From contig NZ_JADILK010000023.1 in NCBI RefSeq assembly GCF_017355165.1, positions 1-64,000 on the forward strand: a DNA stretch of 64,000 nucleotides, given 5' to 3'. The notes beneath the pieces are model-generated. The model saw only the letters and a program-made list of their open reading frames with translations, was not told the DNA's origin and searched no databases. This DNA comes from Bacillus sp. SD075. GTDB lineage: Bacteria > Bacillota > Bacilli > Bacillales > DSM-1321. How positions within the stretch are numbered: the first letter of the stretch is position 1; each line of letters opens with the position of its first letter. The position numbers and the translations under genes are program-made. This document shows, in pieces, positions 8,709-17,004 of the stretch.

Positions 8709-9995
8709 TTATCCAAAAAGGGAATCCCCAATATAGCCACCCTTTTTCACACCTGGTAAACAAGCGAACATGGCACTGCCCCTGTGAACGATATATTCGT
8801 TGAGCTTATCATTTTTCGCTAGTCGCTCTTGTATTGGTATGAATTGTTCACTTGGCTTTCGCTGAAAACAAATGAATAACAAGCCGGCATTGAAGCTCCC
8901 TGTTTTAGGGTCCATTCCATCAGCATAAGAATAAGGACGCCGCAATATCTTTGCTTTTCCGTCCCCCCTGGAGAGACTCATATGTGAATCTTCAGGAATG
9001 ATCCGGTTTCCAGTAGGATCTTTAGCTTCTAGATCCACGGTATCGAACTCATTCTTCATCCCTAGTGGAGCTCCACTGTCGCGATGACGGCCAAACGTAT
9101 TTTCTTGTTCTTTCAATATTGTCCGGTCCCAAACCTCAATGTACATCTGGATTCGGCGCACAACCATATAACTGCCTCCAACCAGCCATCCAGGACCATC
9201 CTCTGCCTTCACCCAAACATGCTCATTCATTTCCTTGTTATTATTCGTATCCGGATTGACCGTTCCATCTTTAAATCCGAACAGATTTCGTGGAGTCGTT
9301 TTTTGTGAATCGGCTTGCTTGGTCCGTTGAAAACCTGTTTGTGCCCAATGAATGATCGCTTTCCCTCTTCCGATCCTCACTAAGTTCCGGACGGCATGAA
9401 AAGCCACTTGAAGATCATCTGCACATGCTTGAATACAAATATCCCCACCACTCCATTCATCCTCTAACGCATCTAAGGGGAATTTTGGCAGGTCTTTTAA
9501 TTCAGCAGGTCTTTTCGATTTCAAACCAAATCGATCTTTGCCATCCTTCGAAAACAGGGTCGAACCCACTCCAAAAGTGATCGTTAAATTGGAAGGTGAT
9601 AATTCTTTTACCTCCCCCGTATCCTTTGGGGGCATATTAGTATTAAGTGATGCTTCACCAATCAATTTTCCCGCTGTCATCTGAGCAGCAGCCTCTGTCC
9701 AATCCTTAAATAACTGGATTAAGTCGGACCTTTGATCTGTGGTTACTTCCAATGATGCGAAGTAAAGGTTATCTTGCACTTCAGTGGTTATACCGGATTG
9801 ATGCTCTCCATAAAAAGGAACAATATCCTTAGTTTGTCCCTTTGCCCTTTGTTCAGAAAGTGTCAGCAAACCGCCAAATCCAGATGCTCCTATCACGACT
9901 CCGATTCCACCGACTCCTGCCGTTTTCAACATATTTCGACGACTCACTTTTTTTGTGAAAAGTCCGGTTTCATCCTTCGGCGTATGTTCTTTCAA
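8709..9995 (-). CDS. efeB: EfeB, Tat-exported DyP-type heme peroxidase
   Basis: A 428-residue deferrochelatase/peroxidase of the DyP family. The N-terminus carries a twin-arginine signal (SRRNMLK, residues 18-24, then a hydrophobic stretch), so it is exported folded with heme. The DyP signature GFKDGT is at 240-245, the likely proximal heme histidine is near 338 (EDSHMSLS), and conserved arginines follow (ILRRPYSY). It starts with TTG immediately after the efeO stop codon, with GGAGG inside the end of efeO, which indicates translational coupling. In EfeUOB systems this enzyme acts on iron outside the cell for uptake by the permease. The shared Fur box upstream of efeO is consistent with iron repression. 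Confidence 0.93.
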   Translation of the reverse strand: MKEHTPKDETGLFTKKVSRRNMLKTAGVGGIGVVIGASGFGGLLTLSEQRAKGQTKDIVPFYGEHQSGITTEVQDNLYFASLEVTTDQRSDLIQLFKDWTEAAAQMTAGKLIGEASLNTNMPPKDTGEVKELSPSNLTITFGVGSTLFSKDGKDRFGLKSKRPAELKDLPKFPLDALEDEWSGGDICIQACADDLQVAFHAVRNLVRIGRGKAIIHWAQTGFQRTKQADSQKTTPRNLFGFKDGTVNPDTNNNKEMNEHVWVKAEDGPGWLVGGSYMVVRRIQMYIEVWDRTILKEQENTFGRHRDSGAPLGMKNEFDTVDLEAKDPTGNRIIPEDSHMSLSRGDGKAKILRRPYSYADGMDPKTGSFNAGLLFICFQRKPSEQFIPIQERLAKNDKLNEYIVHRGSAMFACLPGVKKGGYIGDSLFG

Positions 9996-10844
9996 TTAAG
10001 ATTCCTCCGTTACAATCCCAATTTGCGAAAGTGGTTCAGCTAATGCATCTATTGCTTGACTTAACTCTTTGACTTCAGATTCCTTTAAATCCGTATATGA
10101 GATGTAGCCATTCCCATCCTTATGCTTTTCAAGCAAGCCGTATACATCGTCAAAACGTTGTTGGATTTCCGCGGCAAGCTTCGCATCCTTTTCTTTGAGG
10201 GCTGGAGTAAGCAGTTCATAGATCTTCTCTGCACCTTCAACATTTGCGACGAAATCATATAAATCGGTATGGGAGTATCGGTCCTCTTCTCCTGTCACTT
10301 TGCTCGTGGAAACTTCATTCAATAAATCCACCGCACCCGTGATCAACAAATCGGTTGTTACCTCAACCGTTTCAACTTTGGCTCGAAGCAATTTGACATC
10401 ACTCATTAATTGATCTGCATACTTTTCGTATCCCTTCGTTGTATTTTCTTGCCATAACCCCATTTCAATCCGATGATATCCGCCCCATTCCTCATCTTTG
10501 ACATCCCCTTCACGTGCATCGATTTTGGGATCAAGATCCCCAAATACTTCAGCAATGGGTTCCGCTCTCTCATAATGCATGCGGGCAGGTGCGTATAATT
10601 CCTTCGCCTTTTCAATATCACCGGCAGATACGGCCGCAGTGAATTCTTCCGTTGCGTTTACGAACTCTTCTATTTCACCAATGGCATATTCACGGTACTC
10701 ACTAGATACATCATCAAGCCTACTCGCACTTGCCTCTTTGGAATTATCATCTGCTGCCGGTTCAGTTCCTTCCTTTTCCTGCGCACAGCCAAATAATAGG
10801 CTGGTTGATAGTAAGACTGCTAATGACGCCTTTGTTTTCTTCAT
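9996..10844 (-). CDS. efeO: EfeO/EfeM iron-uptake lipoprotein (M75 imelysin-like)
   Basis: A 282-residue lipoprotein. The lipobox LLFGC places the lipidated cysteine at residue 20, followed by a Ser/Glu-rich linker and an all-helical M75/imelysin domain. The metal-binding HxxE motif is HRIE within GGYHRIEMG. It lacks the N-terminal cupredoxin domain found in long EfeO proteins, as is usual for Bacillus. It is the first gene of the operon and is preceded by a Fur box at 10888-10906. It probably binds ferric or ferrous iron at the outer membrane face and passes it to the FTR1 permease. Confidence 0.92.
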   Translation of the reverse strand: MKKTKASLAVLLSTSLLFGCAQEKEGTEPAADDNSKEASASRLDDVSSEYREYAIGEIEEFVNATEEFTAAVSAGDIEKAKELYAPARMHYERAEPIAEVFGDLDPKIDAREGDVKDEEWGGYHRIEMGLWQENTTKGYEKYADQLMSDVKLLRAKVETVEVTTDLLITGAVDLLNEVSTSKVTGEEDRYSHTDLYDFVANVEGAEKIYELLTPALKEKDAKLAAEIQQRFDDVYGLLEKHKDGNGYISYTDLKESEVKELSQAIDALAEPLSQIGIVTEES

Positions 10845-10887
10845 ATGATATTCTCCCTTTGATATGATTTATAGATTCATATTAGCA

Positions 10888-10906
10888 GATAATGAAAATC
10901 ATTATC
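10888..10906. promoter_or_regulatory. Fur box of the efeO-efeB-FTR1 operon
   Basis: GATAATGAAAATCATTATC differs from the classical 19-bp Fur consensus GATAATGATAATCATTATC at one position. It lies 44 bp upstream of the efeO start. Confidence 0.9.
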
Positions 10907-10999
10907 AATATATATTTGGGAAGTGAATTATTCATTCTCTTTAAATAAAATCAACTCTATCCCTTTTGCTTTCGTAGGATAAGTAGCTGCCTGCTGGCT

Positions 11000-11034
11000 A
11001 AAAATAAAAAAGGCAGCCTACATATCAGCTACCT
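11000..11034 (-). terminator. Terminator overlapping the MarR stop codon
   Basis: On the minus strand AGGTAGC pairs with GCTGCCT (one G-U) and is followed by TTTTTATTTT. The left arm includes the TAG stop codon of the MarR gene. Confidence 0.7.
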
Positions 11035-11508
11035 TTCACGCTCACTCATTAACTTGTCATTTTCTTTGTCCATGATTTTTGTGATATCCTCAACAAATTG
11101 GTTGATCAATATTAATTCTTGCTCATTATAAGCGGAGCATAAATCTTTTGTGGCCCCGGAGAGCGATTGATAGTGCAATTTAATCTGTTCCTGTCTTTCC
11201 GGTATCGGCACAATCATTACCCTTCTTCCGTCCAATTGATCTCGTTCTCGTTTAACATAACCGGATTTCTCAAGGCGATTGATCAGTGCAGTCACCGAGC
11301 CCGTGCTCAATCCTGTAATTTTGGATAATTCGCCAGCGGTTATCGGTCCTGTTTCATTCAATATTTCAGCACTCTTTAAGTCCGTATGGGAAACTCCAAT
11401 TTTCTGGGCCATATTTTGTTGAAATAAAACGGATCTCATTCCATACCGCTGCAATCTGTGTGTTAAACTCTCTAACTGATCTGCACTCACCCTATTATCG
11501 CTTGACAT
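11029..11508 (-). CDS. MarR family transcriptional repressor
   Basis: A 159-residue MarR protein. The winged helix lies at about residues 48-115, with the recognition segment LSKITGLSTGSVTALINRLEK and the wing RDQLDGRRVMI. ATG start with GGGGTGG upstream. It is divergent from a DHA2 efflux gene, and a perfect 25-bp palindrome lies in the 130 bp between them. The arrangement is the usual one for a local repressor released by the pump substrate. No cysteine sits in the positions used by thiol-sensing OhrR proteins. Confidence 0.88.
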   Translation of the reverse strand: MSSDNRVSADQLESLTHRLQRYGMRSVLFQQNMAQKIGVSHTDLKSAEILNETGPITAGELSKITGLSTGSVTALINRLEKSGYVKRERDQLDGRRVMIVPIPERQEQIKLHYQSLSGATKDLCSAYNEQELILINQFVEDITKIMDKENDKLMSERER

Positions 11509-11533
11509 AATATGCCACCCCTTTTACACTTGA

Positions 11534-11558
11534 ATTTATCTTGATTTTCAAGATAAAT
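11534..11558. promoter_or_regulatory. Perfect 25-bp palindrome, probable MarR operator
   Basis: ATTTATCTTGA-TTT-TCAAGATAAAT has two perfect 11-bp arms. It lies 25 bp upstream of the MarR start and 80 bp upstream of the divergent efflux gene. Length, symmetry and position are those of a MarR-dimer site. Confidence 0.8.
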
Positions 11559-11638
11559 ATTTTGTTTAATCTTAACGTTTACCCTTCAACCATGTAAAGG
11601 AATTTCATTGACTGGTTGAGACGAAGGAGGAAAATAAA

Positions 11639-13153
11639 ATGAACGTTCAAAAAAAACAAAAATTCATTGTTGCCGGCTTACTGCTGGGTATCTTGATGTC
11701 AGCAATGGATAATACGATTGTTGCAACTGCAATGGGAACGATCGTTTCTGATTTAGGCGGATTTGATAAGTTTGTGTGGGTGACATCTGCCTATATGGTC
11801 GCCACGATGGCAAGTATGCCTATATTCGGGAAGCTTTCCGACATGTATGGAAGAAAGAGGTTTTTTATTTTTGGACTTATAGTCTTTTTAATCGGTTCCG
11901 CATTATGCGGTATGGCTCAGAGCATAGTGCAGTTAAGTATCTTCCGTGCAATTCAAGGGATAGGCGGAGGCGCTTTGATGCCTATAGCCTTTACGATTAT
12001 TTTTGATATTTTCCCACCTGAAAAACGCGGAAAATTAACTGGACTTTTCGGCGCTGTATTTGGGGCCTCAAGCGTATTGGGACCACTTTTAGGTGCTTAT
12101 ATTACTGAATACTCCAGCTGGCACTGGATTTTCTACGTCAATGTTCCGATTGGGATCATTTCTTTATTTTTCATCTGGAATTATTACAAGGAGTCACCCA
12201 ACACCCAAGAGCAAAAAATTGATTGGGGTGGCGCAGCAACTCTCGTCATTGCCGTTATCAGCTTAATGTTCGCTCTCGAACTGGGCGGCGAGTATGGCTG
12301 GAGTTCCTCTCCTATCATAGGACTGTTTGCCAGTTTTGTCGTTTTCTTCGTTTCATTTTTCTTTTTCGAAAAAAGAGCAAAAGATCCAATCATTTCATTA
12401 TGGCTCTTTAAAAGGCGATTATTTGCCACTTCTCAGATCTTAGCCATTCTTTATGGCGGTACATTCATTATTTTAACCGTCTATATCCCGATTTTCGTGC
12501 AGGCAGTTTACGGTGGTTCCGCAACAAATGCCGGATTGATCCTCACTCCCATGATGCTTGGTTCTGTATTCGGCAGTGCAGTTGGCGGGATATTCAATAC
12601 AAAGACGAGCTTTCGCAACTTAATGACGATTTCCGTCATCTGTTATTTTGCGGGAATGCTTCTATTAGGGACCATCACCCCTGATACCAGCAGGACTTTA
12701 TTAACTTTGTATATGATTCTGACTGGATTTGGCATGGGCTTTTCCTTCTCCCTTTTGCCTATTGCATCCATTCACAACTTGGAACCTAAATTCCGGGGGT
12801 CGGCCAATTCAACAAACTCATTCCTCCGTTCTTTTGGGATGACACTTGGTGTAACGATTTATGGAGCGATTCAAACCAATGTATTCACAAGTAAAATGAC
12901 TGACGCATTTAAAGGGATGCAAGGAAGTCCGGATACAGCCGGATTGCTGGAGGACCCACGTCAGCTCTTCCAATCGGAAGCACGTGCGGAGATTCCGGAC
13001 TTTATCCTGGATAAAATCGTTCATGCGATGTCCGATTCGATTTCATTAATATTCACCTTGGCTCTCATCCCAATCGGCCTTGCAGCAATCACTGTGTTCT
13101 TCATGGGAAAAACAAGAGTGGAAACACCTTCAAAAAGGGAATCATTGCAATAA
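11639..13153 (+). CDS. DHA2 (EmrB/QacA) family multidrug efflux MFS transporter
   Basis: A 504-residue, 14-helix drug:H+ antiporter of the cytoplasmic membrane. The N-terminal helix carries the DHA2 motif MDNTIVATA. The loop 2-3 motif A is GKLSDMYGRKR, and motif C is in helix 5 (GASSVLGPLLGAYI). Strong AAGGAGG ribosome binding site. It is divergent from a MarR regulator and ends in its own terminator, so it is a single-gene transcript. It is a different subfamily member from the exporter in the siderophore operon. Substrate unknown. Confidence 0.9.
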   Translation: MNVQKKQKFIVAGLLLGILMSAMDNTIVATAMGTIVSDLGGFDKFVWVTSAYMVATMASMPIFGKLSDMYGRKRFFIFGLIVFLIGSALCGMAQSIVQLSIFRAIQGIGGGALMPIAFTIIFDIFPPEKRGKLTGLFGAVFGASSVLGPLLGAYITEYSSWHWIFYVNVPIGIISLFFIWNYYKESPNTQEQKIDWGGAATLVIAVISLMFALELGGEYGWSSSPIIGLFASFVVFFVSFFFFEKRAKDPIISLWLFKRRLFATSQILAILYGGTFIILTVYIPIFVQAVYGGSATNAGLILTPMMLGSVFGSAVGGIFNTKTSFRNLMTISVICYFAGMLLLGTITPDTSRTLLTLYMILTGFGMGFSFSLLPIASIHNLEPKFRGSANSTNSFLRSFGMTLGVTIYGAIQTNVFTSKMTDAFKGMQGSPDTAGLLEDPRQLFQSEARAEIPDFILDKIVHAMSDSISLIFTLALIPIGLAAITVFFMGKTRVETPSKRESLQ

Positions 13154-13157
13154 ACAA

Positions 13158-13190
13158 AAAGCGCTGCACTTCCAGCGCTTTCTGTTTTTT
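13158..13190 (+). terminator. Terminator of the DHA2 efflux gene
   Basis: AAAGCGCTG-CACTTC-CAGCGCTTT followed by CTGTTTTTT. Confidence 0.85.
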
Positions 13191-13288
13191 CATCTCCCTT
13201 CTATGAAAGGATGTGAAGGTGAAGATTGCCAAGAAATCATTCCACTACTAAAATATAAGTAACACATTCACATACCGAGGTGAGAAGT

Positions 13289-13990
13289 TTGAAGATCGTA
13301 TGTTTTGGAGACAGCTTAACCAGAGGCATTTCTTATGTTAGGGGGCGCCTTCGCATCATTAAAGAAAATTATCCAAACTCTTTATCAAAGCTAACAGAAT
13401 CTTTGCCATTCGTGGAAGTTTTGAATAAAGGGGTTTTCAATGACAACTCCGACTTGTTGGTTAGCCGGATCGAGAAAGACGTCATGTCGGAAAATCCCGA
13501 TATCGTATTAATAGAGGTCGGTGGAAACGACTGTAACTTCCATTGGGACGAAGTGGCCAAGAATCCAGAAGGTGACCATACGCCCATCGTTCCAATCGAA
13601 CGCTACCTGGTAAATATCACACAACTTGTCAAGCAGGTACAGGACAAGCATGTAACACCTTTCCTTTTAACTCTCCCGCCACTTGATCCTGCCAGATATT
13701 ACAGATCTATCGCTGATAAGTTCGGTCATTCGATCGGGCATTTCGTTTCCCATGTCGGCGGTATTGAACATTGGCATGGGATGTATAACCGCCAATTGAA
13801 AAACCTTGCATCGGAACTAAAGGTGCCTTTGATCGATGTACGTTCCTATATTAAGTCCTCCGGCGACTTGGATCGTTTGATTAGCGATGATGGCATCCAC
13901 CTCACTTCAGAAGGGTACCAGCAAATGGGCCTGGCCATATTCAATGATTTGCGGAAGTATATGGAAGAGGATATGCTTCCGCAGCCATAA
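13289..13990 (+). CDS. SGNH/GDSL-type esterase or lipase
   Basis: About 233 residues. Block I (FGDSLT) with the nucleophile serine is near the N-terminus, block III is VGGND, and the catalytic Asp/His pair is in block V (SDDGIHLTSEGY). No signal peptide or membrane segment, so cytoplasmic. TTG at 13289 is preferred because GAGGTG lies 7 nt upstream; an in-frame GTG at 13280 is part of that same binding site. Members hydrolyse esters of lipids or acylated sugars; the substrate cannot be read from sequence. It is convergent with the deformylase gene and shares its terminator. Confidence 0.85.
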   Translation: MKIVCFGDSLTRGISYVRGRLRIIKENYPNSLSKLTESLPFVEVLNKGVFNDNSDLLVSRIEKDVMSENPDIVLIEVGGNDCNFHWDEVAKNPEGDHTPIVPIERYLVNITQLVKQVQDKHVTPFLLTLPPLDPARYYRSIADKFGHSIGHFVSHVGGIEHWHGMYNRQLKNLASELKVPLIDVRSYIKSSGDLDRLISDDGIHLTSEGYQQMGLAIFNDLRKYMEEDMLPQP

Positions 13991-13997
13991 AACAATA

Positions 13998-14026
13998 AAA
14001 AGGCAAAGCATGGCGCTTTGCCTTTT
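13998..14026. terminator. Bidirectional terminator
   Basis: AAAAGGCAAAGC and GCTTTGCCTTTT form a 12-bp stem between convergent genes, with runs suited to both directions. Confidence 0.85.
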
Positions 14027-14032
14027 CTTTCC

Positions 14033-14611
14033 TTACAGACTTTTCACTTCCACGTTTTCCGGAAGCTTGAAAGGGTTTTCGGTGTTGATCCGGTCATAAA
14101 ACATCATCCCGTTTAAATGATCTAACTCATGTTGAAACACGATTGCGGCAAAGCCCTTCAGCCGCATCACTATTTCCTCACCATTACCATCCATCGCTTT
14201 AATTTTAACCCGTTCATAACGCGGTACATATCCTTTGATATCACGGTCGACAGAAAGGCAGCCTTCACTTTGCGGCAAATAGATCATTGTGGCCGAATGA
14301 CTGATGATTTTCGGATTCACAAGAGCATATTCAAACAGCTTCCCCTTTTCATCGGGAAAATACATGGCGAACATGCGTTTATTCAAGCCTATCTGATTGG
14401 CAGACAACCCCACTCCTTCACGTAGATTGAACTTCTTTTGGAGTTTTGGGTCCTGGCTATTTTTCAGGTATTGCATCATGCATTCCAACGTTTCACGATC
14501 TTCATCTGAAATCGGCAGGCTCACTTCATCCGTTACCTGACGCAGAATGGGATCCCCTTCTCTAACGATATCCTTCATCGTAATCATATAGTCTTTTATA
14601 AATTTACTCAT
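14033..14611 (-). CDS. def: Peptide deformylase
   Basis: Removes the formyl group from the N-terminal methionine of new proteins. All three family motifs are present: GVGLSANQIG, EGCLSV (metal-binding Cys) and QHELDH (two metal-binding His and the catalytic Glu). The insertion between the start and motif 1 makes it a type-2 (Gram-positive) enzyme. The start is uncertain among GTG 14620, ATG 14611 and ATG 14587; alignment with Bacillus enzymes, which begin near the MKDIVREGDP segment, would favour 14587, but no start has a strong binding site. Motif 1 reads SANQ where many enzymes have AAPQ or AANQ. Confidence 0.93.
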   Translation of the reverse strand: MSKFIKDYMITMKDIVREGDPILRQVTDEVSLPISDEDRETLECMMQYLKNSQDPKLQKKFNLREGVGLSANQIGLNKRMFAMYFPDEKGKLFEYALVNPKIISHSATMIYLPQSEGCLSVDRDIKGYVPRYERVKIKAMDGNGEEIVMRLKGFAAIVFQHELDHLNGMMFYDRINTENPFKLPENVEVKSL

Positions 14612-14853
14612 AGAACTCACACTCTTCTACCATTTTATTTTTTCATGACTCGGACCATTTCACTTTAGCATTTCACATTTAAAAAGTCTAATGTGCTGGT
14701 TAGATTAAATATTTCTAAAATTCAGACTCTTCAAACTACCATAAATAATTTTTGTCTTTAACATTATTTACCTATAATTTAAGGTATAAAGACCTATAGA
14801 TTACATGTTTAAAAATTTTATACTGAATATATATTCTTAAAGGAGATGAAAAA

Positions 14854-16587
14854 TTGAACTCGAACTCTAAATTAGTTTCGAAATTGCTGCCGTTCCTGAC
14901 GGCTCTCATTGTGATAATTGCTGGAATCAGTTGGTATGTTGTTGCTCAGTCAAAGGATATGGTCATTCCTTTTTCTTTGGTGGAAAAGACGATTAAAGCC
15001 CAAGATGGAGCCCTTGTCACCATTGAGGAAAAAAGAAATGGCACTCTTCACATCTCCACACCAGATGGAGAATACGTTTCCAGTATTCCCCCCAACAGTC
15101 AAATGATCAATAAACTTGTCGAAACTTATAACGTTCAATATTCTTTTTCATCAACTAATAAATCAGCATTATGGATTTTAGGCGGATTAATGGCGGCTCT
15201 CGTCACAACCGCTATCATTATACAAAAAAAATCAAAGGGCGGATTGCGGATCGGCAGTAAAAAGCAAAGCCTTTCCACCCCAAAGCCACTGCCAGAGATA
15301 ACTTTGGATGATGTAGGCGGTTTGCAATCCGAAATCAAACAGGAAATCCTGCAGACACTCACTACACTAAAGGAACCTGAACGTTCAGCTAAAATTGGAA
15401 TTAAGCCGCCTCAAGGCATTTTATTATACGGCCCCCCTGGAACGGGGAAAACGCTGCTTGCACAGGCCATCGCAAAAGAGCTTGGTGCAAACTTCTTCTC
15501 TACGAGCGGTTCAGCCTTCAACGAAATGTTTGTTGGGGTCGGTGCAGCCCGTGTCCGCAGCCTTTTCCAAAATGCACGTAAGCAATCGCCAGCTGTCATT
15601 TTCATTGATGAAGTGGACGCGTTGGCTGGTAAAAGGAAAGCTCACGGCGGGGAAGAAGGCGAAAAAACGTTAACTGAACTGCTTGTGCAATTGGATGGAG
15701 GCCATCCAAATGAAGGCATTTTATTCATTGCAGCGACCAACCGGAAAGATATGCTCGATGAGGCATTTCTGCGTCCGGGCAGGATCGACTTTTCTTTCCA
15801 AGTTCCACTTCCAGATACACAAGGAAGAAAGGAAATCATCGATATCCATACGAGGGGAAAGCGTCTGGCTACAGATGTCCTTGCTTCCCTGGATGAATTG
15901 GCTGAAAGTACTTCCGGTTTCTCCGGTGCTGACTTAAGCTCCCTGTTCGATACTGCCTCACGTCATGCCCTGAGGAATGAACAGGATATGATTCGTAAAC
16001 AGGATCTTGATTACGCCATTGACCGTACGATACTTGGAGCGACATCACGCACTTTGAATGATGTGGATACGAAGCGGCGCGTGGCCATCCACGAAAGTGG
16101 ACATGCCCTGATTGCAGCTTTGACAAAGCCCGGTTCCGTTCGAAAGGCGACCATCATTCCTCGTGGGGAAGCCCTTGGATATGTCGCACCAATACCAAAA
16201 GAACTCCATCTGGCAACAGCCAGTGAATTGCTTGATCAAGTCAAAATGATCTTAGCAGGTGGCGTGGCGGAAAGAATGTATTTAGGAGAACATAGCATAG
16301 GTGTAGGCGGAGATGTACAACAGGCGAAACATCTACTTGAACAAATGGTCGATACCGGAATGCTTCAAGATGGATTTACCCTCACCTTTAATAAAGGTGA
16401 GAAGGAGCAAAAGATGCAAGCATTATTCACGAAAGCGATTCAGGAAACGGAAATGTTGATTGACTCGAATCGCTTTCAGTATGAAGAGCTCGTTGAAGAG
16501 TTATTGAAAAAAGAGACACTCGAGGGATCAGTGATTCAGCGTATCGTCGATGCATCAGAAATAACCGGCATATGCTCGAAAGCTTGA
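14854..16587 (+). CDS. FtsH-like membrane AAA+ zinc metalloprotease (short paralogue)
   Basis: A 577-residue FtsH-type protease from a TTG start with AAAGGAGATG upstream. Order: membrane helix at 11-31, a short extracytoplasmic domain to about 103, second helix at 105-123, then an AAA+ module with Walker A GPPGTGKT (193-200), pore loop FVGVGA, Walker B VIFIDEVDAL (248-257) and an arginine-finger region ending LRPGR. The M41 peptidase has HESGH (413-417) and the third zinc ligand D487 in VGGDVQQ, so catalytic residues are intact. It is shorter than housekeeping FtsH (about 640-670 residues), ending soon after the peptidase core. It stands alone, far from the tilS-hpt context of ftsH, so it is probably an accessory quality-control protease. 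Target unknown. Confidence 0.85.
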   Translation: MNSNSKLVSKLLPFLTALIVIIAGISWYVVAQSKDMVIPFSLVEKTIKAQDGALVTIEEKRNGTLHISTPDGEYVSSIPPNSQMINKLVETYNVQYSFSSTNKSALWILGGLMAALVTTAIIIQKKSKGGLRIGSKKQSLSTPKPLPEITLDDVGGLQSEIKQEILQTLTTLKEPERSAKIGIKPPQGILLYGPPGTGKTLLAQAIAKELGANFFSTSGSAFNEMFVGVGAARVRSLFQNARKQSPAVIFIDEVDALAGKRKAHGGEEGEKTLTELLVQLDGGHPNEGILFIAATNRKDMLDEAFLRPGRIDFSFQVPLPDTQGRKEIIDIHTRGKRLATDVLASLDELAESTSGFSGADLSSLFDTASRHALRNEQDMIRKQDLDYAIDRTILGATSRTLNDVDTKRRVAIHESGHALIAALTKPGSVRKATIIPRGEALGYVAPIPKELHLATASELLDQVKMILAGGVAERMYLGEHSIGVGGDVQQAKHLLEQMVDTGMLQDGFTLTFNKGEKEQKMQALFTKAIQETEMLIDSNRFQYEELVEELLKKETLEGSVIQRIVDASEITGICSKA

Positions 16588-16627
16588 TATTCTTTTCCGA
16601 TGAGTCTTAAGACCTAATATAATATGT

Positions 16628-16660
16628 AGAGCCTGTTTTCAATCGAACAGGCTCTTTTTT
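16628..16660 (+). terminator. Terminator of the FtsH-like gene
   Basis: AGAGCCTGTT-TTCAATCG-AACAGGCTCT followed by TTTTT. Confidence 0.9.
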
Positions 16661-16726
16661 GATCATACATGAAAGCAAGCCGCAAAGTGGAATGGAAAGC
16701 AGGGAAATTAACCAGATGGGAATTCC

Positions 16727-16963
16727 TCAACCTCTTTCAACGCGGTATGTTCCTTTACGGTTTTTCCTGCCCCTGGTGCTGCAATCCAAAGAGCAATATT
16801 TGCTATTTGCCTTTCTTGGTTTGTACTTCTTCCCGCATTGTCCACATTTCTTTAATTCATATTTTATGTAGGCTGTCCCTTTACAGGTCTGGGAACAGTA
16901 TTTAGCATTTTCATTATAACTTTTAAACCCACGACCACATATCTGGCAAACGAAATTGGGCAT
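16727..16963 (-). CDS. Small double zinc-finger protein, 78 residues
   Basis: ATG with GGAGG 7 nt upstream. The protein holds two copies of one unit: C6-x2-C9-x13-C23-x3-C27 and C40-x2-C43-x13-C57-x3-C61, with matching YCSxxC second halves. It is very basic, with an Arg/Lys-rich tail (RGRKNRKG). This is an internal tandem duplication of a treble-clef-like zinc finger, suggesting nucleic-acid or ribosome binding; that role is inference. It sits alone between the FtsH-like gene (convergent) and an MFS gene. I do not recognise a named family. Confidence 0.75.
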   Translation of the reverse strand: MPNFVCQICGRGFKSYNENAKYCSQTCKGTAYIKYELKKCGQCGKKYKPRKANSKYCSLDCSTRGRKNRKGTYRVERG

Positions 16964-17004
16964 TATATATCCTCCATATTATGCTAACTTACATTAGCCT
17001 TCTA

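Noticed and set aside
13080-13262. 60-residue plus-strand frame across the end of the DHA2 gene and its terminator
   Set aside because: It overlaps a confirmed gene in another frame and reads through the terminator.
14621-14853. Possible promoter TTGTCT-N15-TATAAT before the FtsH-like gene
   Set aside because: The spacer is 15 bp and no second feature supports it; noted only as a weak option.
16659-16905. Plus-strand frames opposite the double zinc-finger gene
   Set aside because: Antisense to a gene with a strong ribosome binding site and paired cysteine motifs; no initiation signal of their own.
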